A stretch of DNA of 61,958 nt from Bryobacterales bacterium. Lineage in GTDB: Bacteria; Acidobacteriota; Terriglobia; Bryobacterales; Bryobacteraceae. A program made the position numbers and the translations under genes. Below are positions 34,251 through 42,628 of the stretch, piece by piece; within the stretch, counting starts at the first letter, position 1; the number at the start of each line of letters is the position of its first letter. The stretch lies in assembly GCA_003142185.1 (NCBI GenBank), contig PLOR01000034.1, positions 1-61,958 on the forward strand, written 5' to 3'. Under the pieces are notes generated by a model, which saw only the letters and a program-made list of their open reading frames with translations, did not search any database and had not been told where the DNA came from.

Positions 34251-34862
34251 ATGGGGAAGCTTCGGCGGCTTTTCGAGTCGCTTGTATACGCGGGCATGAA
34301 GCCGCAACGGCCTGGTGGCGAACCGGCGAAGCCGAAGAGCGCCTGGCGACAGCGCCTCGAACAGATGATTAACGGGTCGGCGAATACGGACCCGCTTTAT
34401 CTGAGCAATCGCACCATCTGGCAGCGATTTCGCGCCGCGGCGGTGGTGGTGGGGCCGATCATATTGCTGGTGGCGGTACTGGCTCTCGCCTGGAGCGACG
34501 TGTTCAAGACCAAGGATGCGCCCAAGACAAGAGAACTCACGGCGGCGGAAAAAGCCGCGCGCATTCTGCCCAACTTCAACCCGAAGATTCAGCTACCGGC
34601 CAATCACGACCTGGACGTGCAGGATGTTCACGTGGAGCACGGTCCGCCAACGCGGGTGGTGGGGATAGTCAAGAACAACACCGACCACGTCATTGCGTCC
34701 GCCGGGATGGTTTTCGATCTCACCGACGGACGCTGGTCCCGTCTGGGCGCGGTGAGAACTGAGGTCGAGAAACTGCCTCCGCACAGTACGACCCCCTTCC
34801 GGTTTAAAGTGGCGCAGGACAGCGCGGAGCACGTCTTAGTGCGCGAGTTTCAGCTTCAATAG
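34251..34862 (+). CDS. Single-span membrane protein with extracytoplasmic beta domain (FxLYD-like)
   Basis: 203 residues from the ATG at 34251; the longer upstream frame crosses repeat C. A GGAGG lies 15 bases upstream, which is a little far. Basic N-terminal 60 residues, membrane helix about 64-85 (VVVGPIILLVAVLALAW), then a beta-sandwich (about 120-203) with VQDVHVEHGPPTRVVGIVKN and later TTPFRFKV. This resembles FxLYD-type domains that handle protein-protein contact. The role is unknown. Confidence 0.78.
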   Translation: MGKLRRLFESLVYAGMKPQRPGGEPAKPKSAWRQRLEQMINGSANTDPLYLSNRTIWQRFRAAAVVVGPIILLVAVLALAWSDVFKTKDAPKTRELTAAEKAARILPNFNPKIQLPANHDLDVQDVHVEHGPPTRVVGIVKNNTDHVIASAGMVFDLTDGRWSRLGAVRTEVEKLPPHSTTPFRFKVAQDSAEHVLVREFQLQ

Positions 34863-34923
34863 AAGGCTCCGTGGCGCGGCCTGTTGAGGCTGCCGAGCCG
34901 AGAGTCGTCTCGGCTTTTCCGAG

Positions 34924-35553
34924 TCACTCGAACCGCTTGCGGAACTCGTCGAATTCCAGCCGCAGAGCGGCCATTTCCCGTTCCAGCGCGGCGATGCGGT
35001 CCGCAACCGGTGGATGTGCCGCGGGAGCGGATGCAAGCTGGCCCTCTTCGACGTCAGCTTCGGGCTGGCCCGCCAGCAGGTGCGCCCAGCGCGCCTCGCG
35101 CGATCCGGCGTAACGGGTCAAGCGGACTACGAATCCCAGTTCCGCCAGATGATGGAGCGTGGTTTCTACCGCTTCCAGGTCGTCGAACTGATAGAGGCGA
35201 TCGGAACGGCCGCGCAGCTCTCCCACGGTTTGCGGGCCGCGCAGCAGCAGCAGGCACAGCAGCGCGGCTTCGCGGCGGCCGAGGTTGAATTCTTCGGTGA
35301 ATCGCTGAGCGTGTTTGGGAACGCGGATATCGCGGCCGGTGAGCCGGGTGGCAAGGCTCTTGTGGCGCAAACCTTCGAGCGCGTCTTCCACGGTGGACTC
35401 GTCGTAAGCCACCACCGGCTCGCGATTGGTCTTCTGGTTGCAAGCGTTGACCAGCGCATTGAGGGAGAGCGGGTAATACTCGGGTGTCGCGATTTCCTTT
35501 TCGAGCAAGGCGCCCAGCACGCGCACCTCGGCCGCATCCAGTTGCCAGTCCAT
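34924..35553 (-). CDS. YceH family protein (DUF480)
   Basis: 209 residues. YceH/DUF480 proteins have two winged helix-turn-helix domains and unknown function. Signature blocks here: EVRVLGALLEKE, TPEYYPLSLNALVNACNQK, NREPVV, HKSLA, and the second domain with CLLLLRGPQTVGELR. The last 35 residues form a coiled coil (RIAALEREMAALRLEFDEF), a common feature. It is convergent with the preceding gene and divergent from the oxidoreductase. Confidence 0.93.
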   Translation of the reverse strand: MDWQLDAAEVRVLGALLEKEIATPEYYPLSLNALVNACNQKTNREPVVAYDESTVEDALEGLRHKSLATRLTGRDIRVPKHAQRFTEEFNLGRREAALLCLLLLRGPQTVGELRGRSDRLYQFDDLEAVETTLHHLAELGFVVRLTRYAGSREARWAHLLAGQPEADVEEGQLASAPAAHPPVADRIAALEREMAALRLEFDEFRKRFE

Positions 35554-35672
35554 CTGTTTATGCTACCGCGCTCGCAGGTCGGGGACCTGCGCCACCTGCG
35601 CCACTGCGCCACTACCTCGCTTGTCGGGCGCCCCGCTTCGCGGTAGCATAGCGGCTTACAGAGAGGGCTTTC

Positions 35673-37211
35673 ATGGCACACAAATTCGGCCGGCGGCATT
35701 TCTTTTTCGGTTCGCTTCTGGCGGGCGCGGTCCCGCTGGGCGGGTTCGGCAGCACTGCCTCGCTCCGCCGCTTGGGCTACAAGTCGCCCAATGAGAAGCT
35801 GAACATCGCTTCCATTGGCGCGGGCGGCAAGGCCAGCAACGACATCGAGGGCTGCAGCCAGGAGAACATCGTGGCGCTCTGCGACGTGGACGACCGGCAG
35901 GCCGCGGCGAAGTTCAAGGAGTACGACAAGGTTCCCAAGTACAAGGACTTCCGCAGGATGCTCGACCGGGAAAAGGGCATTGACGCGGTGATCGTCACCA
36001 TCCCGGATTTCATGCACTCGACGGCCGCCGTCTGGGCGATGGAGCGCGGCAAGCATGTCTACGTGCAGAAACCGCTGGTTCGCACCGTCTGGGAAGCGCG
36101 GCTGATGCTCGAAACGGCCAACAAGTACGGGGTCGCCACGCAGATGGGCAACCAGGGTTATTCGAACGAGGGCACGCGGCAATGTGCCGAGATGATCTGG
36201 TCCGGGGAAATCGGCAACGTCACCGAAGTGCATGCCTGGACCAACCGGCCGATCTGGCCGCAGGGCCTGACCGCGATTCCGCCGCCCGACGCAGTTCCCG
36301 GCACGCTCGATTGGGACCTCTGGCTGGGTATCGCCAATTCCCGCCCCTTCACAACCGGCGGCAAGGGATATCCCAACAGTTTTGGCGGTTACTTCTATCA
36401 ACCGTTCAATTGGCGCGGCTTTTACGATTTCGGCTGCGGGGCGCTGGGCGACATGGCGTGCCATATTCTGGGCGCTTCCAACATGGCGCTCAAGCTGGGG
36501 ATTCCATCCTCGGTCGAGTGCATCAGCAAGGAAGGCGTCAGCGATTTCATGTTTCCCAAGCGGTCGGTCATCCGCTACGATTTTCCGGCGCGCGGCACTA
36601 TGCCGCCGGTCAAACTCTTCTGGCATGACGGCTGCACCGAGACGCCGGAGATCCCCGGCGTGCCCAAAGGCGAACTGCTGGGCGATCTGCCGGCCCGGCC
36701 GCGCCGCCGGCCACCGGCGCAAGGTCAGGCTAGCGCGCCTCCGCAGCCGCGGGTCGAGCCCACCGGTTTCGTCGGCCCGGTCTTCGACTGGGAGCGCTTC
36801 CAGGCCCTGCTCAAAGATCCCGAGGCGGTGCCCGAACCGCCCAACGGCAGCGCCTTTATCGGCGATAAAGGCATCATCACCTGCGGCACGTACGCCGAAG
36901 ATGCGCGGCTGATTCCAGTCGAGAAGATGCGCGATTATAAGTTCCCGCCCGAGCTGCTGACCCGCTCGCCGGGCCACTATCGCGATTGGATCCGCGCCTG
37001 CAAGGGAGGGGAACCGGCCTGCTCCAATTTCAATGTGGCCGCGCCCTTCGTGGAGTGGATGCTGCTGGGAGTGATCGCGCTGCGGGTGGAAGGCAAGATC
37101 GAATATGACCCGGTGAAAATGCGTATCACGAGCAACCAGCAGGCCAATCAATACCTGCGGCCCACCTTCCGCAAGGGCTGGGGCTTGGGCCACAAAGGCG
37201 AAGCAAGTTAG
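35673..37211 (+). CDS. Gfo/Idh/MocA-family oxidoreductase, Tat-exported
   Basis: 512 residues. The N-terminus GRRHFFFGSLLAG is a twin-arginine signal, so the NAD(P)-loaded enzyme is probably exported folded. The Rossmann motif IASIGAGGKAS lies near residue 45, then CDVDDRQ, and the EKP-type motif appears as VQKPLVRT. The C-terminal Gfo/Idh/MocA domain holds conserved aromatics and a Pro/Arg-rich insertion (about 345-365). Homologues process sugars or glycosides in soil bacteria; the substrate is not evident. Ribosome site GAGAGGG before the ATG. Confidence 0.9.
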   Translation: MAHKFGRRHFFFGSLLAGAVPLGGFGSTASLRRLGYKSPNEKLNIASIGAGGKASNDIEGCSQENIVALCDVDDRQAAAKFKEYDKVPKYKDFRRMLDREKGIDAVIVTIPDFMHSTAAVWAMERGKHVYVQKPLVRTVWEARLMLETANKYGVATQMGNQGYSNEGTRQCAEMIWSGEIGNVTEVHAWTNRPIWPQGLTAIPPPDAVPGTLDWDLWLGIANSRPFTTGGKGYPNSFGGYFYQPFNWRGFYDFGCGALGDMACHILGASNMALKLGIPSSVECISKEGVSDFMFPKRSVIRYDFPARGTMPPVKLFWHDGCTETPEIPGVPKGELLGDLPARPRRRPPAQGQASAPPQPRVEPTGFVGPVFDWERFQALLKDPEAVPEPPNGSAFIGDKGIITCGTYAEDARLIPVEKMRDYKFPPELLTRSPGHYRDWIRACKGGEPACSNFNVAAPFVEWMLLGVIALRVEGKIEYDPVKMRITSNQQANQYLRPTFRKGWGLGHKGEAS

Positions 37212-37278
37212 ATGATTACAAACGGTTTTTGTGGTACGGTCAAACTAATACTGCCGCCGCTAGTACGTACCGAATTGA

Positions 37279-37299
37279 TGGGGCACGCTTTAGCTTGCC
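37279..37299. repeat. Short dispersed repeat E
   Basis: TGGGGCACGCTTTAGCTTG, matching 58920-58940 except one base. It lies 44 bases before metH. No riboswitch is visible in the leader 37212-37342. Confidence 0.55.
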
Positions 37300-37342
37300 G
37301 TTGTTTGTCCAAGACGCCACCCGCTTGCTAGACTGAATAGGA

Positions 37343-40300
37343 ATGACCGGACCCGAGGAGCGCCTGCGTGCGCTCCGGCAGATTCTGGACCAGCGTGTCC
37401 TGGTGATCGATGGGGCCATGGGGACCATGATTCACCAGGTCCCACTATCGGTCAATGTCGACTACGAGGGGCATGAGAACTGTCCGGAGATCCTCGTCGT
37501 CACGCGGCCGGATGTCATCGAGAACATTCATCGCTATTACTTCGATGCGGGCGCGGACGCGGTCTCAACCAACAGCTTCGGTGGCACCGGCATTGCGCTG
37601 GCCGACAACCACCTGAAGCACCGGGTGCATGAGCTGAATTTCCGCGCCGCCCGCATTGCGCGCGAAGTCGCCGACGAATTCTCAGTCGATAAACCGCGGT
37701 TTGTCGCCGGCTCGATGGGGCCGACCAACAAAGACATCAATATCACGGGCTCGATCACCTTTCCCTCCTTGCAATCGGCTTACTACAAGCAGGCCAGGGC
37801 GCTGATGGAAGGCGGCGCCGACTTTCTGCTGGTGGAAACGGCCTTCGATACGGGTAGCCTCAAAGCCGCGTTGCTGGCTATCGAGCAACTGCGGCACGAT
37901 CTCGGCATGGATATTCCGGTGGTCGCGTCCGTCACCATCGAGCGAACTGGGACCATGCTGGGCGGCCAGGCAATCGATGCGCTTTACGCGTCCATCGCCA
38001 ATCACGATCTGTTGGCGGTGGGGATGAACTGCGCCACCGGGCCCGACCTGATGACGGATCACGTGCGTACCCTGGCCGCCATCAGCCGGTTTCCGGTTTC
38101 CTGTTATCCGAACGCGGGCCTGCCGGACGCGGAAGGAAACTTCCCCGAGACGCCACAATCGCTGGCGGCGCAGCTGGAGAAGTTCGTCGACCTGGGATGG
38201 GTGAACATCCTGGGAGGCTGCTGCGGCACCACGCCGGAGCACATACGCGCCATCGTGCAGATGATCGAGGGCAAGCGGCCGCGGCGCGCACCCGACGCGG
38301 CGCACCGCGCGTATTATTCCGGCATCGAGCTGGTGGAAGCCGAGGAAAGCAACCGGCCGCTGATCGTGGGCGAGCGGACCAACGTCATCGGCTCGCGCCT
38401 CTTCAAATCCCTGGTGGCGGAAGAGAAGTGGGAAGAGGCCAGCGAAATCGCCCGCCGCCAGGTGAAGAACGGCGCGCAGATCGTGGATGTCTGCCTGCAG
38501 AGCGCGGACCGCGACGAGTTTGGGGACATCCCGCCGTTCTTCGAGAAGCTGGTCCAAAAGATCAAAGCGCCGATCATGATCGATACCACCGACGCGGAAG
38601 CGGTGGAACTGGCGCTCTCTTTTTGCCAGGGCAAGAGCATCATCAACTCGATCAACCTGGAGGACGGCGAAGAGAAGTTCAAGCGGGTCTGCCCGCTGGC
38701 CCGAAAATATGGCGCCGCGCTGGTGGTGGGCGCCATCGACGAAGACAAGGAGCAGGCGCAGGCCTTTACGCGCGAGCGCAAACTGGCCGTAGCGGAGCGA
38801 TCCTACAAGCTGCTGACCGAGAAGTATGGCGTGGCGCCGGAGGATATCATCTTCGATCCGCTGGTGTTCCCCTGCGCGACCGGCGACGTCAATTACATCG
38901 GGGGCGCCGTCGAGACCATCGAAGGCATGCGGCTGGTGAAGGAGCGCCTCGAGTATTCGAAGACCATCCTCGGCATTTCCAACGTTTCGTTCGGCCTTCC
39001 CCCGGAGGCGCGCGAAGTGGTGAATTCGGTCTTCCTCTATTACTGCACCAAGGCGGGGCTGGACCTGGCGATCGTCAACGCGGAGAAGCTGGAGCGCTTT
39101 GCATCCATCCCGGAAGAGGAGCGGCGGCTGGCGGAGAACCTGCTGTTCAACGCGCCGGCGGTGGATGCGGAAGACGAATTGCTGCGCGCGGCGCCGGAGG
39201 ATTGGCGGCAGCAGAGCGCGGAGGAAAAGGCGTCGCTCAACCAGTTCCACATCGCGGCCATCGCCGAGCACTTCCGCCAGACCGAAAAACGCGAGAAGCA
39301 CCGCACGGACCTGCCGCTCGATACTCGTCTGGCCAACTACATCATCGAAGGCAGCAAGGATGGCCTGATTGCCGATCTGGACCGCAAGCGCGCCGAGGGC
39401 GACGCGCCGCTCGACATCGTCAACGGGCCGCTGATGGCGGGCATGACCGAAGTCGGCCGGCTGTTCAACAACAATGAGCTGATTGTGGCGGAAGTGTTGC
39501 AATCCGCCGAAGCCATGAAGGCCGCGGTGGGCCACCTGGAGCAGTTCATGCAGGGCTCCGAATCCCAATCGCGGGGCAAGGTGCTCCTGGCCACGGTGAA
39601 GGGCGACGTCCACGACATCGGCAAGAACCTGGTCGAGATCATCCTCTCCAACAACGGCTACCAAGTGATCAATCTGGGCATCAAAGTGCCCCCCGACCAG
39701 TTGATTCAGGCCTGCCACGACCACCGTCCCGATGCCATCGGCCTCTCCGGCCTGCTGGTGAAGAGCACGCAACAGATGGTGATTACGGCGGGCGACCTGC
39801 AATCCGCCGGCATTACCGTTCCGCTGTTGGTGGGCGGCGCGGCGCTATCGGACAAGTTCACCCGCACCAAGATTCAGCCGGCGTATGGCAACGGCGTGTG
39901 CTATGCCAAGGACGCCATGACCGGGCTCAGCCTGATGAACCGGTTGATGGACCCGGCGGCGCGCGCGGAAGTGCTGGCCGCGCACCTCGGCGCGGTGGCG
40001 CCCGTCGTCGCGCCCGTCGAGGACGAGGCGCCTCCGGCCACCGACCTTCGCAGCGCGAAGGTGCGGACCGATATCCCCATCCCGGCCGTACCGTACCTGG
40101 AGCGCAGGGTCCGCGACGTGCCGCACCTGACCGAAGTGTGGAGCTACATCAACCCGTACATGCTCTATGGGCGCCACCTGGGCTACAAGGGCAATTTCGA
40201 ACAGGCGCTGATGGACCGCGAGGATAAGGCGCTGGAGCTATTCCATCAAGTGGAAGGGCTGAAGCAGGAAGTGGCCGGCTTTCTGAAAGTGAAGGCGGTG

Positions 40301-40891
40301 TGGCAATTCTTCGAGGCCGAGCGCGACGGCAACTCGATTCACCTGTTCACGCCGGGGAACCAAACGCCGCTGCACACGTTCCATTTTGGCCGGCAGCGGC
40401 GGACCGATGGACTGTGTCTCAGCGACTATATCCTGGAGGCCGACGAAGGGCGCCGCGATCACATGGCGCTGTTCGTGGTGACGGCGGGCGAGGGCATCCG
40501 AGAGCGCACCGAAGAGTGGAAACAGGCAGGCAAGTTCCTGAAATCGCACGCCATCCAGGCGTTGGCGATTGAAACCGCCGAAGGCACCGCGGAGTGGTTG
40601 CACCGCCGCATCCGCGAGGACTGGGGCTTCCCCGATCCGCCCACCACGACCATGCACGACCGCTTCACCTCGAAGTATCACGGCAAGCGTTATAGCTTCG
40701 GCTATCCGGCGTGCCCCAATCTCGACGATCAACAGGGCCTCTGGGACCTGCTGCGGCCGCAAGACATCGGCGTATACCTCACCGAGGGCATGATGATGGA
40801 GCCCGAGGCGAGCGTGAGCGCGCTGGTTTTCCACCACCCCGATTGCGTCTACTTCACCGCCGACGAGGCCGCCGCCGGAGCCGCGCAGTAG
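37343..40891 (+). CDS. metH: Cobalamin-dependent methionine synthase
   Basis: 1182 residues (E. coli MetH has 1227), all four modules present. Homocysteine domain about 1-330 with the GAMGTMIHQ opening and the zinc Cys pair in GGCCGTTPE. Pterin/methyltetrahydrofolate domain about 340-620 (VGERTNVIGS). Cobalamin module about 640-890, where H757 in GDVHDIGKN ligates cobalt, with SGLLVKST after it. AdoMet reactivation domain to the end. It makes methionine from homocysteine. No B12 or SAM riboswitch is seen upstream. Stands alone. Confidence 0.98.
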   Translation: MTGPEERLRALRQILDQRVLVIDGAMGTMIHQVPLSVNVDYEGHENCPEILVVTRPDVIENIHRYYFDAGADAVSTNSFGGTGIALADNHLKHRVHELNFRAARIAREVADEFSVDKPRFVAGSMGPTNKDINITGSITFPSLQSAYYKQARALMEGGADFLLVETAFDTGSLKAALLAIEQLRHDLGMDIPVVASVTIERTGTMLGGQAIDALYASIANHDLLAVGMNCATGPDLMTDHVRTLAAISRFPVSCYPNAGLPDAEGNFPETPQSLAAQLEKFVDLGWVNILGGCCGTTPEHIRAIVQMIEGKRPRRAPDAAHRAYYSGIELVEAEESNRPLIVGERTNVIGSRLFKSLVAEEKWEEASEIARRQVKNGAQIVDVCLQSADRDEFGDIPPFFEKLVQKIKAPIMIDTTDAEAVELALSFCQGKSIINSINLEDGEEKFKRVCPLARKYGAALVVGAIDEDKEQAQAFTRERKLAVAERSYKLLTEKYGVAPEDIIFDPLVFPCATGDVNYIGGAVETIEGMRLVKERLEYSKTILGISNVSFGLPPEAREVVNSVFLYYCTKAGLDLAIVNAEKLERFASIPEEERRLAENLLFNAPAVDAEDELLRAAPEDWRQQSAEEKASLNQFHIAAIAEHFRQTEKREKHRTDLPLDTRLANYIIEGSKDGLIADLDRKRAEGDAPLDIVNGPLMAGMTEVGRLFNNNELIVAEVLQSAEAMKAAVGHLEQFMQGSESQSRGKVLLATVKGDVHDIGKNLVEIILSNNGYQVINLGIKVPPDQLIQACHDHRPDAIGLSGLLVKSTQQMVITAGDLQSAGITVPLLVGGAALSDKFTRTKIQPAYGNGVCYAKDAMTGLSLMNRLMDPAARAEVLAAHLGAVAPVVAPVEDEAPPATDLRSAKVRTDIPIPAVPYLERRVRDVPHLTEVWSYINPYMLYGRHLGYKGNFEQALMDREDKALELFHQVEGLKQEVAGFLKVKAVWQFFEAERDGNSIHLFTPGNQTPLHTFHFGRQRRTDGLCLSDYILEADEGRRDHMALFVVTAGEGIRERTEEWKQAGKFLKSHAIQALAIETAEGTAEWLHRRIREDWGFPDPPTTTMHDRFTSKYHGKRYSFGYPACPNLDDQQGLWDLLRPQDIGVYLTEGMMMEPEASVSALVFHHPDCVYFTADEAAAGAAQ

Positions 40892-40900
40892 AGCGGGCCA

Positions 40901-41049
40901 GTTAGGACAGACCATCGCCTTTCGTGGTCTGTCATGCGTCTCCAAAGCGCGAAGCCTTAACAGACCACTAAGTTGAGGTAGTTTTTCGACCCTGTCAATG
41001 CATCGCACTTCGATGCGGCCCGACAGACCACGAAAAGCGATGTCCTACT
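40901..41049. repeat. MITE-like repeat D, copy 2 (149 bp)
   Basis: Ends TTAGGACAGACCATCGCC and, inverted, CGACAGACCACGAAAAGCGATGTCCTAC (given by position 41021-41048) match copy 1 at 19238-19328. A GCATCG/CGATGC hairpin lies within. It sits 10 bases past the metH stop. Confidence 0.75.
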
Positions 41050-41085
41050 TGATCTGGCCGCGCTACGCTACCCTGGTGAATCGCC

Positions 41086-42252
41086 ATGTATTCTTCGCGG
41101 TTCCATTGGGATCTCCAACGCAATCGACTCACCGAACTGCTGGCCGCCAAGCGCGGGCAGGGCGCGCGAATTCTGGATCTCACGCAATCGAATCCTACGC
41201 GCGCGGAAATCGAATACCCCGAGGAGTTGCGCCGCGTCTTCGACGATCCCGGCCTGTTGCGCTACGATCCGCTGCCGGCGGGATCGCTCGCGGCGCGCGA
41301 GGCCGTTGCCGGTTATTACCGTCAGCGCGGCCACGCCGTCGAGCCCGGCCGCATCCTGCTCACGGCGAGCACCAGCGAGGCCTACTCGTACCTGTTCAAG
41401 CTGCTGGCGGACCCAGGCGATCAGGTGCTGGTGCCGCGGCCTTCCTATCCGCTCTTCGAGTACCTGGCCAGGATGGAATCGCTCGAGGTGCGCCAGTACC
41501 CGCTCGAATACCACGCCGGATGGGCGATCGACATAGATGCGCTTGCCCGCGCCATCACCGCGCGCACCCGCGCCGTAGTGCTGGTGAACCCCAACAACCC
41601 GACCGGCAGCTACGTCAAGCGCGGCGAATTGGAAGCGCTGATGCGGATTGCGGCCGAGCGCGGTATCGCGCTGATCTCCGATGAAGTATTTTCCGATTAT
41701 GCCTTCGCGGCCGACGCCGGCAGGGTGACTTCGCTCGCCGGCGTGGAGGATTGCGCGGCGTTTGCGATGAGCGGCCTATCGAAAATCGCCGGCCTTCCGC
41801 AGATGAAGCTGGGCTGGATTGTGGTGGCCGGCCCGGCCCGCCTACGCGCCGAAGCCATCGAAAAACTGGAGTGGATCGCGGACACGTATCTTTCCGTCGG
41901 CACGCCGGTGCAGTGCGCGGCCCCGCGGCTGCTCGAATACGGCGCGGCCGTGCAGCGCCAGATCCGCGAGCGAACCGCTGCCAACCTGGCCTTCGCGCAA
42001 CAAGCGCTTGCCGGAACCGCGCTGGAGATCCTGGCGGTGGAAGGCGGCTGGTCGATCACCATCCGCGTGCCGCGCGTCCGCACGGAGGAAGAGTGGTGCC
42101 TGGAGCTGCTAGACCGCGACAACGTACTGGTGCAGCCCGGATATTTTTACGATTTCGAAAGCGAAGCCTTCCTGGTGGCGAGCCTGCTGACCGCGCCGGA
42201 GGAGTTTCGTGAAGGGATCGGGCGGATTGTGGGACGGACCGCACGGTATTAG
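41086..42252 (+). CDS. PLP-dependent aminotransferase, class I/II
   Basis: 388 residues, fold type I. LTQSNPTRA near the N-terminus binds substrate; the VLVNPNNPTGSYV block and the SDEVFSDYAF Asp follow; the PLP lysine is in SGLSKIAGLPQMKLGW. It lacks features that single out aspartate, aromatic or alanine transaminase, so the substrate is open. The stop overlaps the convergent gene's stop by three bases. Confidence 0.9.
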   Translation: MYSSRFHWDLQRNRLTELLAAKRGQGARILDLTQSNPTRAEIEYPEELRRVFDDPGLLRYDPLPAGSLAAREAVAGYYRQRGHAVEPGRILLTASTSEAYSYLFKLLADPGDQVLVPRPSYPLFEYLARMESLEVRQYPLEYHAGWAIDIDALARAITARTRAVVLVNPNNPTGSYVKRGELEALMRIAAERGIALISDEVFSDYAFAADAGRVTSLAGVEDCAAFAMSGLSKIAGLPQMKLGWIVVAGPARLRAEAIEKLEWIADTYLSVGTPVQCAAPRLLEYGAAVQRQIRERTAANLAFAQQALAGTALEILAVEGGWSITIRVPRVRTEEEWCLELLDRDNVLVQPGYFYDFESEAFLVASLLTAPEEFREGIGRIVGRTARY

Positions 42253-42617
42253 ACGCCTTCATAACTCTCAATATCCTCAATGCGTGGCAGTGAAAACGTA
42301 CCCTCCCCTGCCGGCGAGTAAGCCTCCAACTCCGAAATCAGACCCTCTCGACCATGTACGATAATGCCGATGCGCACGCCCTCCGGCGACGTACCGCCAG
42401 CATCCGCGAGAATCGTCGTCGGACTCCCGAGCGAAGCCGCACGGCCACTGACCGCGAAGTCAATCGTGGGACATCCACAGCCGCATCGCGAGACGACGCT
42501 AACGCACGGCAACTGCCCCAAATACGTGGACGCCGCAGGCGTGCCGTGACGAAGCAACCACTCAAGCAATCGCATCTCATCTTCGGTCAGCGGTCGAACA
42601 TCCGGAATGATGGGCAT
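42249..42617 (-). CDS. Small hypothetical protein with a CGCGCP motif
   Basis: 122 residues. The middle carries SVVSRCGCGCPTIDF, a tight Cys cluster that could bind zinc or iron; no other Cys pair completes a known site. The N-terminus has an acidic amphipathic helix (TEDEMRLLEWLLRHG). Predicted cytoplasmic. It is 11 bases downstream of the peptidase gene's end on the same strand orientation but upstream in transcription; the stop overlaps that of the convergent aminotransferase (42249-42252). Family not recognised. Confidence 0.75.
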   Translation of the reverse strand: MPIIPDVRPLTEDEMRLLEWLLRHGTPAASTYLGQLPCVSVVSRCGCGCPTIDFAVSGRAASLGSPTTILADAGGTSPEGVRIGIIVHGREGLISELEAYSPAGEGTFSLPRIEDIESYEGV

Positions 42618-42628
42618 GGTGTGTGAGG

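Noticed and set aside
35554-37193. Minus-strand continuation upstream of the yceH start
   Set aside because: The YceH protein begins cleanly at MDWQL; the upstream frame lies antisense to the Gfo/Idh/MocA gene.
37212-37342. Cobalamin or SAM riboswitch before metH
   Set aside because: Only 131 bases; no B12 box or SAM aptamer motifs were recognised, and the space includes a dispersed repeat.
37682-39802. Long minus-strand open frame inside metH
   Set aside because: Antisense to a highly conserved enzyme; its composition (runs of HL/RR and Val/Asp) mirrors the metH codons.
41086-42252. Specific name for the aminotransferase (for example aspartate or histidinol-phosphate)
   Set aside because: The residues that would fix substrate choice are not decisive by eye, and neighbours give no pathway.
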